From: Coprinellus micaceus
Taxonomy: Eukaryota > Basidiomycota > Agaricomycetes > Agaricales > Psathyrellaceae
Direction of reading: 5' to 3'
Length of the DNA: 64,000 nt
Assembly: GCA_951394405.1 (NCBI GenBank)
Contig: OX596340.1
Location: 1,426,001-1,490,000 of the forward strand
The notes under the pieces: model-generated
The model's input: only the letters and a program-made list of their open reading frames with translations
Told to the model about the DNA's origin: nothing
The model's database searches: none
Position numbers and translations under genes: made by a program
Shown: one piece after another, positions 21,443 through 35,286 of the stretch
Position numbering within the stretch: the first letter of the stretch is position 1
Layout of the letters: each line of letters begins with the position of its first letter

Positions 21443-24400
21443 CTACTCTCGAATACTCGACAAAAACTTTTCATCTGCCGTCTTCGCAAGGAACCGCTCC
21501 ACGACAGCCTTGCCCTTGTTAAGATTGATGAGGGAGATCCGCTCGTTAGGCAAGTGTGCCTGATCAGATGCTTGTCCCATTGGCAAGTGCAATGCATGGC
21601 ACCCAAACTCCTTCTCTAACCAAGGCACTGAAGGAATGGACTTGGGAATGAAGTACCTCATCAGGACCGATGTTCCAAAACTTGGTAGGTAGGAAGAATA
21701 GTAGCACTCACCCCTCCTTCCCGGATCCTCAACGGCTCTTCACCCCACTCCTCCTGTACTGCACTCTCCAAAGCCTTGAACCACGGATCGTCAAGGCTTC
21801 CAAGCCACCAATCCGCTGAATGGTCGACGGTAACTTGAATCTGGTTGGGACTCTTAAAAGCTTTGTATGTGGTCGTGAGATAATCGGTTAAGGAGGTGAT
21901 GATAGTTTGCAAGTCTTGATCTGGTACGATACGGAGCGAGACTTGGCCTTTGACGCTCCCGGGAATCACAGTAGCATCTGGGGGGCACGTATCAGTCCGT
22001 GAATCTGGGCTTATAGATATAGGCAGGCCGCTCACTTCCAGGCCCAGAGATCTCGATGTTGTGGATAGTCAAAGAGGGTTCACGCCATCGGGCCGCCAGC
22101 GAACTTGCAGGCTTGTGAGTGATCTCTGAGAGAAGATCGTAGAGCTCTTTCTCCCGGCTTGTTTGTTCCCTGACAGACTCGTCTATAAGATGGGACTCAG
22201 TCGTTTTCGTCTAGACGGTCCAAACGTAGATCACGGCGTACAGAATCCGGGTATCCGAATTTCGTTTTCCTCATTGGTGAGGGAAGCCAAGAGTTTGACC
22301 CTATGGGGGGTCAGTTTGCAATCAAGTGCTCCTCTGACGACCGCTTACATATCAACCATTGGCTCGACCACTCCTCCTCCTTCCACACCAGAGTGGAGGT
22401 CTGGAAGTTTGCTGGAGATCTCAATGTTGCAATGAACGACACCCCGAAGACCATATGTAATGCAAGGCCGGTCATCCGTAATCCACGTTGAGTTGCTGGA
22501 GAATACCATCAGCAGCCAAACCAAACCTCTTCCACATCTTACAACAAAAAATCCACGAACCTAACAAGAATCGCATCCACCTCTCCAATCGCCTCCCTAT
22601 GTTTTTTCACCGCCTCCCCAAAGCCAATACTGCCACACTCCTCTTCACCTTCGATCAGCATCACCAAGTCCAGTCCCAGGGCCCTCTTCGAGAGCAAGTC
22701 CGCTGCAGCGCACGCCACAGCGAGGATAGGACCCTTGTTATCTGTCACGCCTCTCCCGTAGAGATAGCCGTTCTGACCCGTCACTGTGAACGGGTCGGAG
22801 TTCCAGCCATTGGGAGGGGCAGATATAACGTCGTAGTGACTGAAAATTTTCTGTCCAGCAGGGGAACAGAAGATGATACAGGGCGACAGTGCTTACCCAT
22901 AGAATAGGACGCGGGGTTTCCGATGTCCCACGGAGGACCCTTGGAAAGTCGCCAAGACAAGTGGGTTATTGCCTTCTCCCGTTGGAAGCTAAGGGCAACG
23001 CGATGAAATCCACTGGGGTGGGTCGAAGTGGCTCAAACTGACCAGTGCTGTATGGGCGCCTAGCTGACCCAGAGACTTCCTCAGCCAAATCGCCGTCTGC
23101 CTACAATCTTCCTGACGCGAAGGCTCGGAGCTGACGCTTGGTATGGAAACGAATTTAGAGAGAGCGAACGTCAGCACGTCTGGAGAAGGCCTGTGAGTCA
23201 AGTGTAAAGGAGACAGCGCCGCAGAACCATACTCCGTACCTGTCGCTGTCGGCCCGAAGAGCGATGGACTTTGCAAGTCATGGGTGACCGTCTTAGTGGA
23301 GGGAGGTATGTCCCAGATCTATCGCGGTCCGTCAGCGGGGACCAAACCCAAAACGACGAATACCGCGATACCTTGATCGAGGAGTCATTTCCTCCGGTTA
23401 CTAGGTAGAACCCTTGACCCCGCTGTGTCACGATTGAGGATAGGGCAATGCCAGAGTGCCCCTTCCAGTAGGCTACACAGTCAAAGGACGCGGACCAGCG
23501 CTGATAGTGTGATTAGTTGGGAGTATTGTTGGAGTCCGGAATTCAGGGTTTACCTTCACCGAACCATTGGCGGCACAAGTGAACATATCCTTGTCCAACA
23601 ATGAGATCGAGAGTATATCGACTCCCTGGAAACATGCTCAGAGCGATGTATACGGAGTACGAAGCTGTAAGCGCCTACCTCCTCCACAATGATGGTCCTA
23701 ATCAGGGTCTTCGTTTCGAGGTCCACGACCTTCACGTACCCATCCTGGCAGCCAGCGTAGATCGTATCGCCCTTTGCCACCATGGACAGAACAGCACCAC
23801 GATCAAAAGTGAACTCGTGCTCGAGTTCTGGACCATTTGGAAGACATTTCCAGAGCTGCGCGCCCAGGTCAGGTTAGATCGGAATGAAAGATCGAAGAGT
23901 AAACCTTTAAAAGCATACCTTGATACCTTCGTCTCCACTTCCTGTAGCCAGTCGCGTAATTCCATCGCCAGTCCCTGTCAAGAGTGTCATGCAATAGATA
24001 TAGCCATAATGAGCTGGGTCGATGACATTGGCAGCCGGAATGCTGAAGTGGAGCGCAGGGGAAGGCTCGTATGAATACTGGGAATCAGGGCTCCCCCTCC
24101 CTCCTGGGCGGGGTGTACGATTGCGAGCGAGCAAATCTGCCGGTCGTCGCTCGTATATTGGGTAGCTGTCGAAAAACTTGTGGGCTTGACGGCTTCCGTC
24201 TGGCCGGGGAGTGTTGACGAGAGTAGAGGGCGTAGAGGTTCCAGAAGAACTGGAAGCCGCCGAGTCAACGGACGTAGAACACTCTGCCAACATTGCGTCT
24301 GAGGTGAAAGAAAACCATTGCAGCGACGTATTCTGGCACCCGATGAAGATGGTCTGGGTTGAGGGGAGCCAAACAAGAGAGAAGAGGTCGCCTGCTTGAT

Positions 24401-24975
24401 CTTCAAGGTACGGGCGCAGCACAAAGAGAGGCTTCAGAGTTTTGGTCGACCACACCTAGGTCGGGGGTCAGAGACATGACTGGGGTGGGATGAGCGGGGA
24501 TACGCACCCGAACGGTCGAATCGCCTAGATGATATGAATATGAATATGAGACGTCCCAATCCGCCAAGATATGGGTCACGTACCCGAGGAACTGAACAGC
24601 CATTCCTTCTCCCTGGCGACTTCCAATGCCAATACACTTCCCTCGTGTCCTGAAAGCGTTGTCTTCAACGTGAATGTGTCCTTGTTCCATACCTTGGGGC
24701 ATCCAGAGAATGAGCTACCCGGCACGTTCCGCAATGAAGGCCACCAACCAAAATGTCCTCGTTCTGACTCCCGGAGAAGATGTACTTATCCGTCGCCGCG
24801 AGGCTCAGCACGGAGCTCTTCTGCTCGACCAGAGAGTGGATGAGGGTGGGCATGGAAGTCTCGCTTTGCAGATATCGACTCAGCGAGGCTGGAGTGAGGT
24901 ATTGGTGCGTTACGTCGAGATGGTATTTGGGTATAGCTCACGAGTAGGGAACGGTGAAATCTGATTCCCGTCCAT
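21443..24975 (-). CDS. DUG2: Glutathione degradosome subunit Dug2 (WD40 + M20 peptidase)
   Basis: Large subunit of the Dug2-Dug3 complex that removes the gamma-glutamyl group from glutathione in the cytosol. Sixteen exons: 24942-24975, 24749-24888, 24584-24692, 24508-24524, 23919-24455, 23679-23855, 23554-23625, 23372-23500, 23043-23318, 22897-22988, 22561-22839, 22349-22495, 22242-22300, 22036-22182, 21712-21977, 21443-21640; 892 residues. The N-terminal half carries WD40 repeats (for example LSGHEGSVLALEVA, DSTVRVWS, GGNDSSIKIWD). From about residue 440 comes an M20 metallopeptidase with the zinc-binding signatures FYGHYDV, GRGVTDNKGP, IEGEEECGS and PDLHSGVEGG. Several introns fall just before a WD tryptophan. 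Exon 4 is 17 nt. All phases agree. Confidence 0.95.
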
Positions 24976-25532
24976 TGTCCAAGGGTCCTGTCGTGGTTTC
25001 CTGAGATAGATGAAAGGATATTAAGGCCTCGTGGTCAATGTCGAAGAGAAGGCTGGATTCGACTACTGCCCACACCGGGTGCACCCATACTCTGTATGAT
25101 TGTGTGAAGTGTCAATGGGGAAAGGTGCTCCGAGTCGTCACCGCGTCAACGTCGGTCGATTTCTGCTCGTCGTGCTCGTCGCGGGCAATGACGCCAGAGC
25201 AGGGGACCTGCCGAGAGACCCGGGACCTTGGACCTTCCCGCATGAACCTGGTCCCGGACCCTTCAAATAAACTTTGTGCCCTTCCATTCATTTTGGGTGG
25301 CCTGGCTTCGGAAACGAAGTCATAGAACCATCGGAGCAGTCAAGGGACGTATTTACATGCGCTGCGCCAGGGATTGTCGGTTTAGCGCCGACCGGTGCTG
25401 TGGGCGCAGCCATCCGTGATCTCTGACTCACGGAACAGCTGTGTGGGACTCGGGTCCACCCAGAGGCTTTAAAAGACACACCAGTTCGTCAGGGCGCTTG
25501 TATCGAACATCCACCACCAATCTTTCGTCAAG
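24976..25532. promoter_or_regulatory. Divergent promoter region DUG2 / RNase III-like gene
   Basis: This 557-bp stretch separates outward-facing start codons. The local frames (for example 25038-25325) show no family motif. No individual element was assigned. Confidence 0.45.
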
Positions 25533-26577
25533 ATGGCTGCAGCCGGCCTTCCGCCTCTGCCAAAGATTGAAGGAGATGTTGATCTGTTTCTCGACGTATT
25601 CACACATAACTCCTTGCGCATGCCGTCTGCACCCATGAATGAGGAGTATGGCAATACCGACCGTCTCGCTGAGCTGGGCGCAAACGTCCTCAGACTCGCT
25701 GTAGCCACCCATTTCTTTCGCAAGAAGCCCCTGCTTCAGTCGAAAGAGATTAACGTACGTCTTTCTCCCCTGCTCTCTATGTTCTGAATGCTCACGAGAC
25801 TCCGTCCCGCAGGAGAGGATACACGAGCATCTGAGCGACGAGATCGTCAATAAATGGATGGAGCAGTATAATTTGAAGCACAAGCTGCGGATTGCCCCCT
25901 CAGAGATGAGGCTAATTCACGATGTCAAAGCAAGTAGTTTTGTGTTTCCATCCAATTGTGCAACTAACGTGTGTGGCTTTGGCAATTCGCAGGAGATGCG
26001 CAAAGTATTTGAAACCTACATCGGAGCGCTGTACATCCGAAACGGCATCCAGTCCATTCAGCCGTGGATCTCTCGCCTGATCGACCCAGAGTCCCCTGTG
26101 GAAGACATGGGCATCATGCCACCAGCTGCCCCTGCGTATGCACCTCCTCCGCCTCCCCCAAGCTCTGCGTCGAGCCGTGTGGGCAGCCATGCTGGATATA
26201 ACCCGGCGCCTCCCAAGTCCCCTCCCCCTCCCATTCCACCTCCATACTCCATGCCTGGCGGCCCTTCCAGCTCTCAATACCAGGCTCCGTCTCAAGGCTC
26301 AAGTCAGATGTATAGCATGGTTACAGTGGCACTGATGAACCAGAAAGCTTCGCAGATGGGGTACCAGGTCACGTACCCTGCGGAGCATACAGGGCCTCCA
26401 CACAACCCACTTTGGACCGTTCGCTGCTGCCGTAAGTTACTCGTGTATTCCTCACGATCCGGCACTAATGTATTCTGCGCAGTCAATGGCCGGGAATATG
26501 GAAGGGGGACTGGGAAGAGCCAGAAGATTGCCAAGGACGAAGCAGCCAGAAAGACCTGGGCGGCGATGGGTTGGTAA
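25533..26577 (+). CDS. RNase III-like (catalytic motif degenerate) and dsRNA-binding protein
   Basis: Protein of 290 residues in four exons: 25533-25754, 25813-25929, 25993-26431, 26483-26577. Residues 20-135 resemble an RNase III fold: DVFTHNSLR matches the THRSY region, DRLAELGANVL (43-53) sits where active enzymes have RLEFLGDAVL, and VFETYIGALYI follows. The acidic catalytic residues of that signature are therefore absent (E to A, D to A). A proline-rich linker (about 150-215) leads to a dsRNA-binding domain (about 222-290) with ALMNQKASQMG, WTVRCCLNGREYGRGTGKS and KDEAARKTWAAM. Intron 25930-25992 begins with GC and ends with AG. Introns 2 and 3 are both multiples of three without stops, so retained forms would also translate. 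The gene's end lies in a long inverted repeat. A relative of mitochondrial ribosomal protein L44/L3 is one possible identity. Confidence 0.85.
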
Positions 26578-26730
26578 ACCACGGACATTGCGCGATCTTC
26601 GTCGCTCTTGGCCGAGCGTCTTTTCCTTTGGGTGGCCTGAATGATCAAGGGTCCAAAGGAAGGACGCTCCGCCGACTCCGACGAAGACCGCGCTATTTCC
26701 GTGGTTCGCCAACCCATCCTTGGCCGCCCA
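26557..26730. repeat. Long imperfect inverted repeat (hairpin) at a gene's 3' end
   Basis: The left arm 26557-26631 pairs with the right arm 26653-26730, leaving a 21-base loop. Blocks of uninterrupted pairing include 26596-26604 with 26679-26687, 26614-26620 with 26663-26669, 26625-26631 with 26653-26659, 26577-26585 with 26698-26706 broken by single mismatches outside, and 26565-26574 with 26709-26718. By eye about 60 of 75 positions pair. The left arm contains the last seven codons including the stop of the dsRNA-binding-protein gene. A 10-base direct repeat (AGACCTGGGC) occurs at 26552-26561 and 26760-26769, just outside the arms. Confidence 0.85.
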
Positions 26731-26768
26731 TGCCAGCAGTACGTTTCCGTGGTCCTCACAGACCTGGG

Positions 26769-26819
26769 CTGAGAGTTCCTTGGTGGCCTGACATTGACTC
26801 GACCACAAGGAACTCTCAG
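26769..26819. repeat. Second short hairpin downstream
   Basis: Bases 26769-26786 and 26803-26819 form a 17-bp stem with one bulge around a 16-base loop. It lies 38 bases after the long inverted repeat and could be part of the same 3' untranslated region. Confidence 0.75.
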
Positions 26820-27284
26820 AGCAGGGCAATGGGGGTCACGCAAATCCCACTCGTGTCTCGCTCTATGTTCCGATGCTACCAATACCACTCCTTATGCTTT
26901 AGGGACTGTCCTGTTAACGATGGTGATACTTGATTTGTAACGATTCGTGGATGTAGTAAATTATTATATGCGTGTGTACGATGTGGTTCGCGAACTTGTC
27001 CGAGTCGTTCAGTGCGACCAGGTAGGCCAATCTTTCGACGGAAAAGAGAGCCGGACCCACATAAACCACGACTCCGAACTGGTAGCGCCTATAGGGCCCT
27101 ATAAATGTTTGAAAGCCTTTCTCCAGTGACTCCTGAACCCTATATGCTTTCTATGCAGTATGCTGGCTACTGGACGGCGACGACTTCAAGGCCAGAAGGC
27201 GCCCATCAAATTTGATGGAGTAGCAGGTTCTCTCTTTGTCTTCAACCTTCACGTTTCGTCTCATATCTTCGTTCTTGGCTCCCC
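26820..27284. other. Intergenic region
   Basis: This stretch should hold the end of the dsRNA-binding-protein transcript and the promoter of the next gene. A frame starting with ATG at 27160 is in phase with the next gene's second exon and may be its true 5' exon. Confidence 0.45.
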
Positions 27285-29529
27285 ATGGCGAGAGGAAGCG
27301 CCTTTGAGAAGAAGAGAAAGCGAGACTGTGAGTCTACTCCGGTCGCCGGCGGGGGCACGGGCCAGACGGCGAAGAGGAGGAGAAAGCAAGGTACATAGAT
27401 AGCGAGGGTCCCCGCCATAGATGATATTAAAGCCTTCAGCTAGTGGTCGTGGACAGCGACGACGACGATGGGTCCTCAGTCTTCCAACCCAGCTCTCCGG
27501 TGCCCTCTTCATCGCGTCGGTACGCAAAACCTGCGCCAAAGCCATCAGCGCAAGTCGCGTCGTCATTCATCGCGAAGCGGAGGGGACGACCTGAAGAGAT
27601 CGATCTGGAGGACAGCGACGAGGACCTACCGTCCGTCGCGACCATATTTGCTTCTTCACAGTCGGAAAAGAGGTCGTCCCAACCGACGGCAAGTTCAAGT
27701 GCACGACGGCAGACGAGGAGGAGTGCGGTTGAGACTCCCCCACGCAAGGGCAAAGGTACGCAGACACCTCGCTCCTGATTTCGTACGTGGAAAGAGACCC
27801 CCTGCCTTGAAGGAACGATCAAAGCGCCTTATCGGAGACCGAGTGCGTGAATATCCTCGTTCAGAGAATCTGGCTTACTTACATCCTTGCAGCTGGGACT
27901 CTGGTCAATCTTGGAACCTTTGAGCTCGATGAAGATGGGAACGATGTCGAGGAGCTGAAGCGGAAGAGGGAGGCGCGAAAACGGCGGCGGGAGGAGAGCC
28001 GGAGACGAAAGGAAGGCAGCGATGACGATTCGGTTATTGAGTGCAGCCCACAGGCACAAAAACGGGCTTCTCCAACCAAGCCTACACAGCAGGAGGTGAT
28101 TGTGATCGACTCAGACGAAGGCGGGGTCCCGCCCCCAGCGCCCAAGCGGGCACGCCGTTCGTCACCCACGCCCCGCCCACGCTCACCCAGCCCCCCGATG
28201 GAGCCGCCTCCTCCCTCACTGGAAGACCCTGAGGCCGAACCTTCTCTCGAAATCCTCTCGCATCCCTCACCCCCAAGACCCGATGATTCAGAACCGGAGG
28301 CCGAACCCGTGACTTACGAACCAGGCGAACTCCAGGCTCTCTACGAGGAAGAGTTCCAAAAGATAATCGACCGCACGCAGGACATCGCCACGATTGTCCC
28401 GCGGAGGAAACACAAGGTCTTCCGGAGTGTGCCGTCTATGGACCCTGTGTGCTTGAATCCGACATATACTCGGGATTACAGTGGGGCTTCCGCGATTGTG
28501 ACGCGCTTGCTTTGGTCGAGAAGTGATCCATACTGGCTTTCTGTGGATATGACGAGTTCAACGAAGGTCGGCGAGGACAATGACGTAATGGCGTTCGCTG
28601 AGGATGTGGACAACCTGGCTCCGAGCTCTCGAACTGGCGGGGAAACCCGTGATGAACCCGAGCCAGAGCCAAATGATGACTTGGGACCACGGGAAGATAA
28701 TTCCCAAGTGGATGCTCGACCTCAGGATACTTTTGAGGAGCGGCCCAGGACAGCAGCAGATCCTGATCCTGCTTTGGAGAGCTTGGCGACCGAGGACGTT
28801 CCTGTACTAGATGCACCTCCAGGGAAATCGGCGCCTGAAATCATCCACGTACCAGACGAATCCCCGCCTCAGGACGCCTCGACCACACAAGAAGACTCCA
28901 CCTCGTCTCCCCCATCTTTACGATCTACTCGTCCGCCAATCTCCACGGGTAATATTCTGGTCAGATCGCTCTCAGTTGACTCGTCCCCAACTGCTGCCAC
29001 TCCATCTGACGACCTCCCTTCTTACGGTCATGATCCATTGTCTCTGGACAAGGTGGACGACGCAATTATCGGGGATGGGATAGCCGCAGCCATGGAGGCG
29101 CACAAGTCTATAGCTGGACGAGAAAAAGGAGAGTCTTCGACGAGGAAAGTCTTGCTGGAGCTCACTAAAATGTTGAAGGCAGAACATGCGAGGAATTCTG
29201 AATGTACGTACCTGGATCATCTTCAACCTGTTTGGTGGGTTCCGCGTTCTGACGATGGCGCTCGTTATGTAGCCTCACGCCCCGCCTCTTCTTCAAGGCA
29301 GAGCTCAGCGACGCTGGCCTCGCAGTCTTCAGACGAAACGGAACTTTCGTCCCCTGGGCCCGTGACACCTGTGCACCCTGTGGGGGTTGACCCTGTTGCT
29401 AATCTATCTGGCGAGGGAGGTATTTGCATCACTACGTTGAAACGTGAAGACGACGTTGATTCGCTCATGGACGATGACGACTCTATATCTATAGCTGGCT
29501 CGTCGCTGGAGCTGGCATATCCGGATTGA
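27285..29529 (+). CDS. Acidic, disordered nuclear protein with SUMO-interaction-like motifs
   Basis: I do not recognise a characterised family. Firm exons are 27440-27755, 27893-29203 and 29273-29529. The 5' exon is uncertain: ATG 27285 begins MARGSAFEKKRKRD, a good nuclear start, but joins exon 2 one base out of phase, whereas the frame from ATG 27160 joins in phase at 27390. The intron 27756-27892 is long (137 nt) and might hide a 48-nt exon. The protein of about 650 residues is mostly low complexity. It has basic clusters (ELKRKREARKRRREESRRRKE, shown in part, and PKRARR) and short hydrophobic-acidic motifs LVVVDSDDDD (27440-27469), EIDLEDSDED near 27600 and EVIVIDSDE (28093-28119). A more ordered segment with LQALYEEEFQKIIDRTQDIA and ASAIVTRLLWSRSDPYW lies in the middle. 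Confidence 0.75.
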
Positions 29530-29881
29530 GCGACGAGGCAGACTTGCTCACACCATCTTTGATACCGCTCAACTTTTGCATATATTTTTCTGGATCTCAT
29601 CTCCATCTCACTCTCAGTGCCTGAGTGAGGTTTTTGTGCCCTGTACAATTCACCCGCATCCGCGTTCGCCTGATTTATCATGTGCCATAGAATGCCCTTT
29701 CATCTTGTCCCATGCACATTCGATTTACCCTTATGGTTATTCATTTCATTTCATCACTGTAGATTTGGGCGAAGCAGTCTTACATTTCAGTCTCTCTTCC
29801 CGCCTGTCCGGTCATGTCTACCCTTCATGTTCACTATGTTGTAGGGCTTGCTCCTGGGTATTCGTGTTCGCAGAGGAGGCA
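29530..29881. other. Convergent intergenic region
   Basis: These 352 bp carry the 3' ends of two facing genes. They are pyrimidine-rich, and I see no gene. Confidence 0.6.
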
Positions 29882-31197
29882 TCAAACCGTCGGAATGGGT
29901 AGTCCCGCAGCTTCTGCAACTGCGATGGTTTTCTGTGCCTGCACGAAAAGGGGTCATAACCGAGGCAATGGTGGCGAACCTGACGGCATACCTGCTTGAG
30001 CATTGGCGCGTCAATCATCTCGCCGTCAATCCCAATGGCGCCTTTCTCCGATGCATGAGCCTCTTTCAAACCTTTGAGAATCTTGGCAGCTCGGAGAATC
30101 TCTACATGCCGGTGTCAGATATTGTTGAAGCCTTTCACGTTGGGCAGAACTCACCTTCTGGAGTAGGGCCGTAGGTTGTCTGAATTATCGGGATCTGGGC
30201 AGGATGGATAGCTTGCTTCCCCGTGAACCCGAGCTGCCTGCCATCAACACACTCCTCCCTGAGGTAGTCCTTATCCTTGTATTGGATGCACACCATGTCA
30301 ATGGCGTCCAGCCCGAAGGCCTTCGCTGCTAGGACTATTTGGGAGCGTGTGTAAAGAAGCTCCCGTCGAGAAGGGGTTCGGATGATTCCCGTGTCAGCAC
30401 AGTCTGCGCAACCAGTTAGATGGGTGCACTCGGGAGTGTTAGAGGGCGCTTACAGTCCTCGCAAGCAAACTAGCATCGATGTAAGCATAGGGAGTATGAG
30501 AGCAGGCGGAAGGCGAACCATCAAAGCACCAAGTTCACCCCCGACTCTCGGCTCGTGCTTGGACTTCCAGGACGCGATGTCCCGGAGGTTCCACATCGCC
30601 CTTGCGCTTTCGAGACTGGGGATGATCTCTATGGGAAGTCCGCGTACGTCCGCGTGCGGTGCCTCACGAATAGCGGTGGAGATGACATCCAGGTCTTCGG
30701 CAGAGTGGGTCTTGGCCAGTACCACGGCCTTTACCTTGATGTTCGACACCTACACCACATGTTGAAAAGAGTTGGGATTCCCATACGACTGTAACTCACC
30801 ACTTCCGTGATGTCCTCTGCAAAGAATGGTGTGGATATGTCGTTCACGCGAACGGCTATCTGGGGGGAGTGCGGTCCAATCTCTGTTTCCTGGGTGGGCT
30901 GAGCGACGTCCCATACGAGAGTTCGTGGGGGCAAACCTTCAGGAACCTCTTCAGGTTTGCTCTGGCATTCGCCTTGTCCTCAGGCGAAGGTGCAACGCTG
31001 TCCTCAAGGTCGTATACGATGACGTCGGCACCGGTCCCCAGCGATTTCTGAAGCATGCGTTCTGAGCCTGACGGGACATAGAGATACGACCTGCGCAAGG
31101 CAGCTTGAGAGCTGATGCATCGCCGTGCAGGAGCGACCTTAGAGGAGGTGAACGATCGCAAGGACCTACTCGCTGTGGACCAAAGAAGGGTAGGCAT
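29882..31197 (-). CDS. Citrate lyase beta-like (CLYBL/HpcH-HpaI) mitochondrial protein
   Basis: Member of the HpcH/HpaI aldolase fold related to CLYBL, which in animals is a mitochondrial citramalyl-CoA lyase. Seven exons: 30937-31197, 30800-30889, 30519-30749, 30454-30469, 30155-30403, 29992-30101, 29882-29938; 337 residues. The N-terminus (MPTLLWSTASRSLRSFTSSKV) is rich in Arg, Ser and hydrophobics with no acids, so a mitochondrial presequence is likely. Landmarks are RRSYLYVPSGSERML, ADVIVYDLEDSVAPSPEDK, PQIAVRVND, VLAKTHSAEDLDVI, IEIIPSLESARAMWN, ALMFACEDYCADTGIIRT and GFTGKQAIHPAQI. The metal-binding acids of the family (in DLEDSV, the E of ESARA and the ED of ACEDY) are present. The motif ACED is encoded by a 16-nt exon. 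It is divergent from PRP2 by 115 bp. Confidence 0.93.
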
Positions 31198-31312
31198 CGT
31201 GCGGGACAGCGACGGCGGTTGGAAGGACGCTGCTGCACAGCCACCCGGGTAGAGTCAAGCAGCATCGACCTCGGCGTCTTTCCTCTGGACTCTCACCTCT
31301 CAACCTCTGTCG
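31198..31312. promoter_or_regulatory. Very short divergent promoter CLYBL-like / PRP2
   Basis: Only 115 bp lie between the two start codons, so both transcripts must use a shared or overlapping core promoter. No element could be assigned by eye. Confidence 0.5.
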
Positions 31313-35162
<3,850 letters not shown>

Positions 35163-35286
35163 CGAGGTCCCCCTTACCTCGGCAGCCTTCCCACCTGACA
35201 TATTCATACCTCACTTACTCCATTCATTACCACCATGATAATTCTACACTGAATACAATTACAACACAAGAAAGCCTATGATATGA

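Noticed and set aside
28096..28276. Minus-strand glycine-rich frames opposite the proline-rich part of the SIM-bearing gene
   Set aside because: They are mirror images of the low-complexity coding strand.
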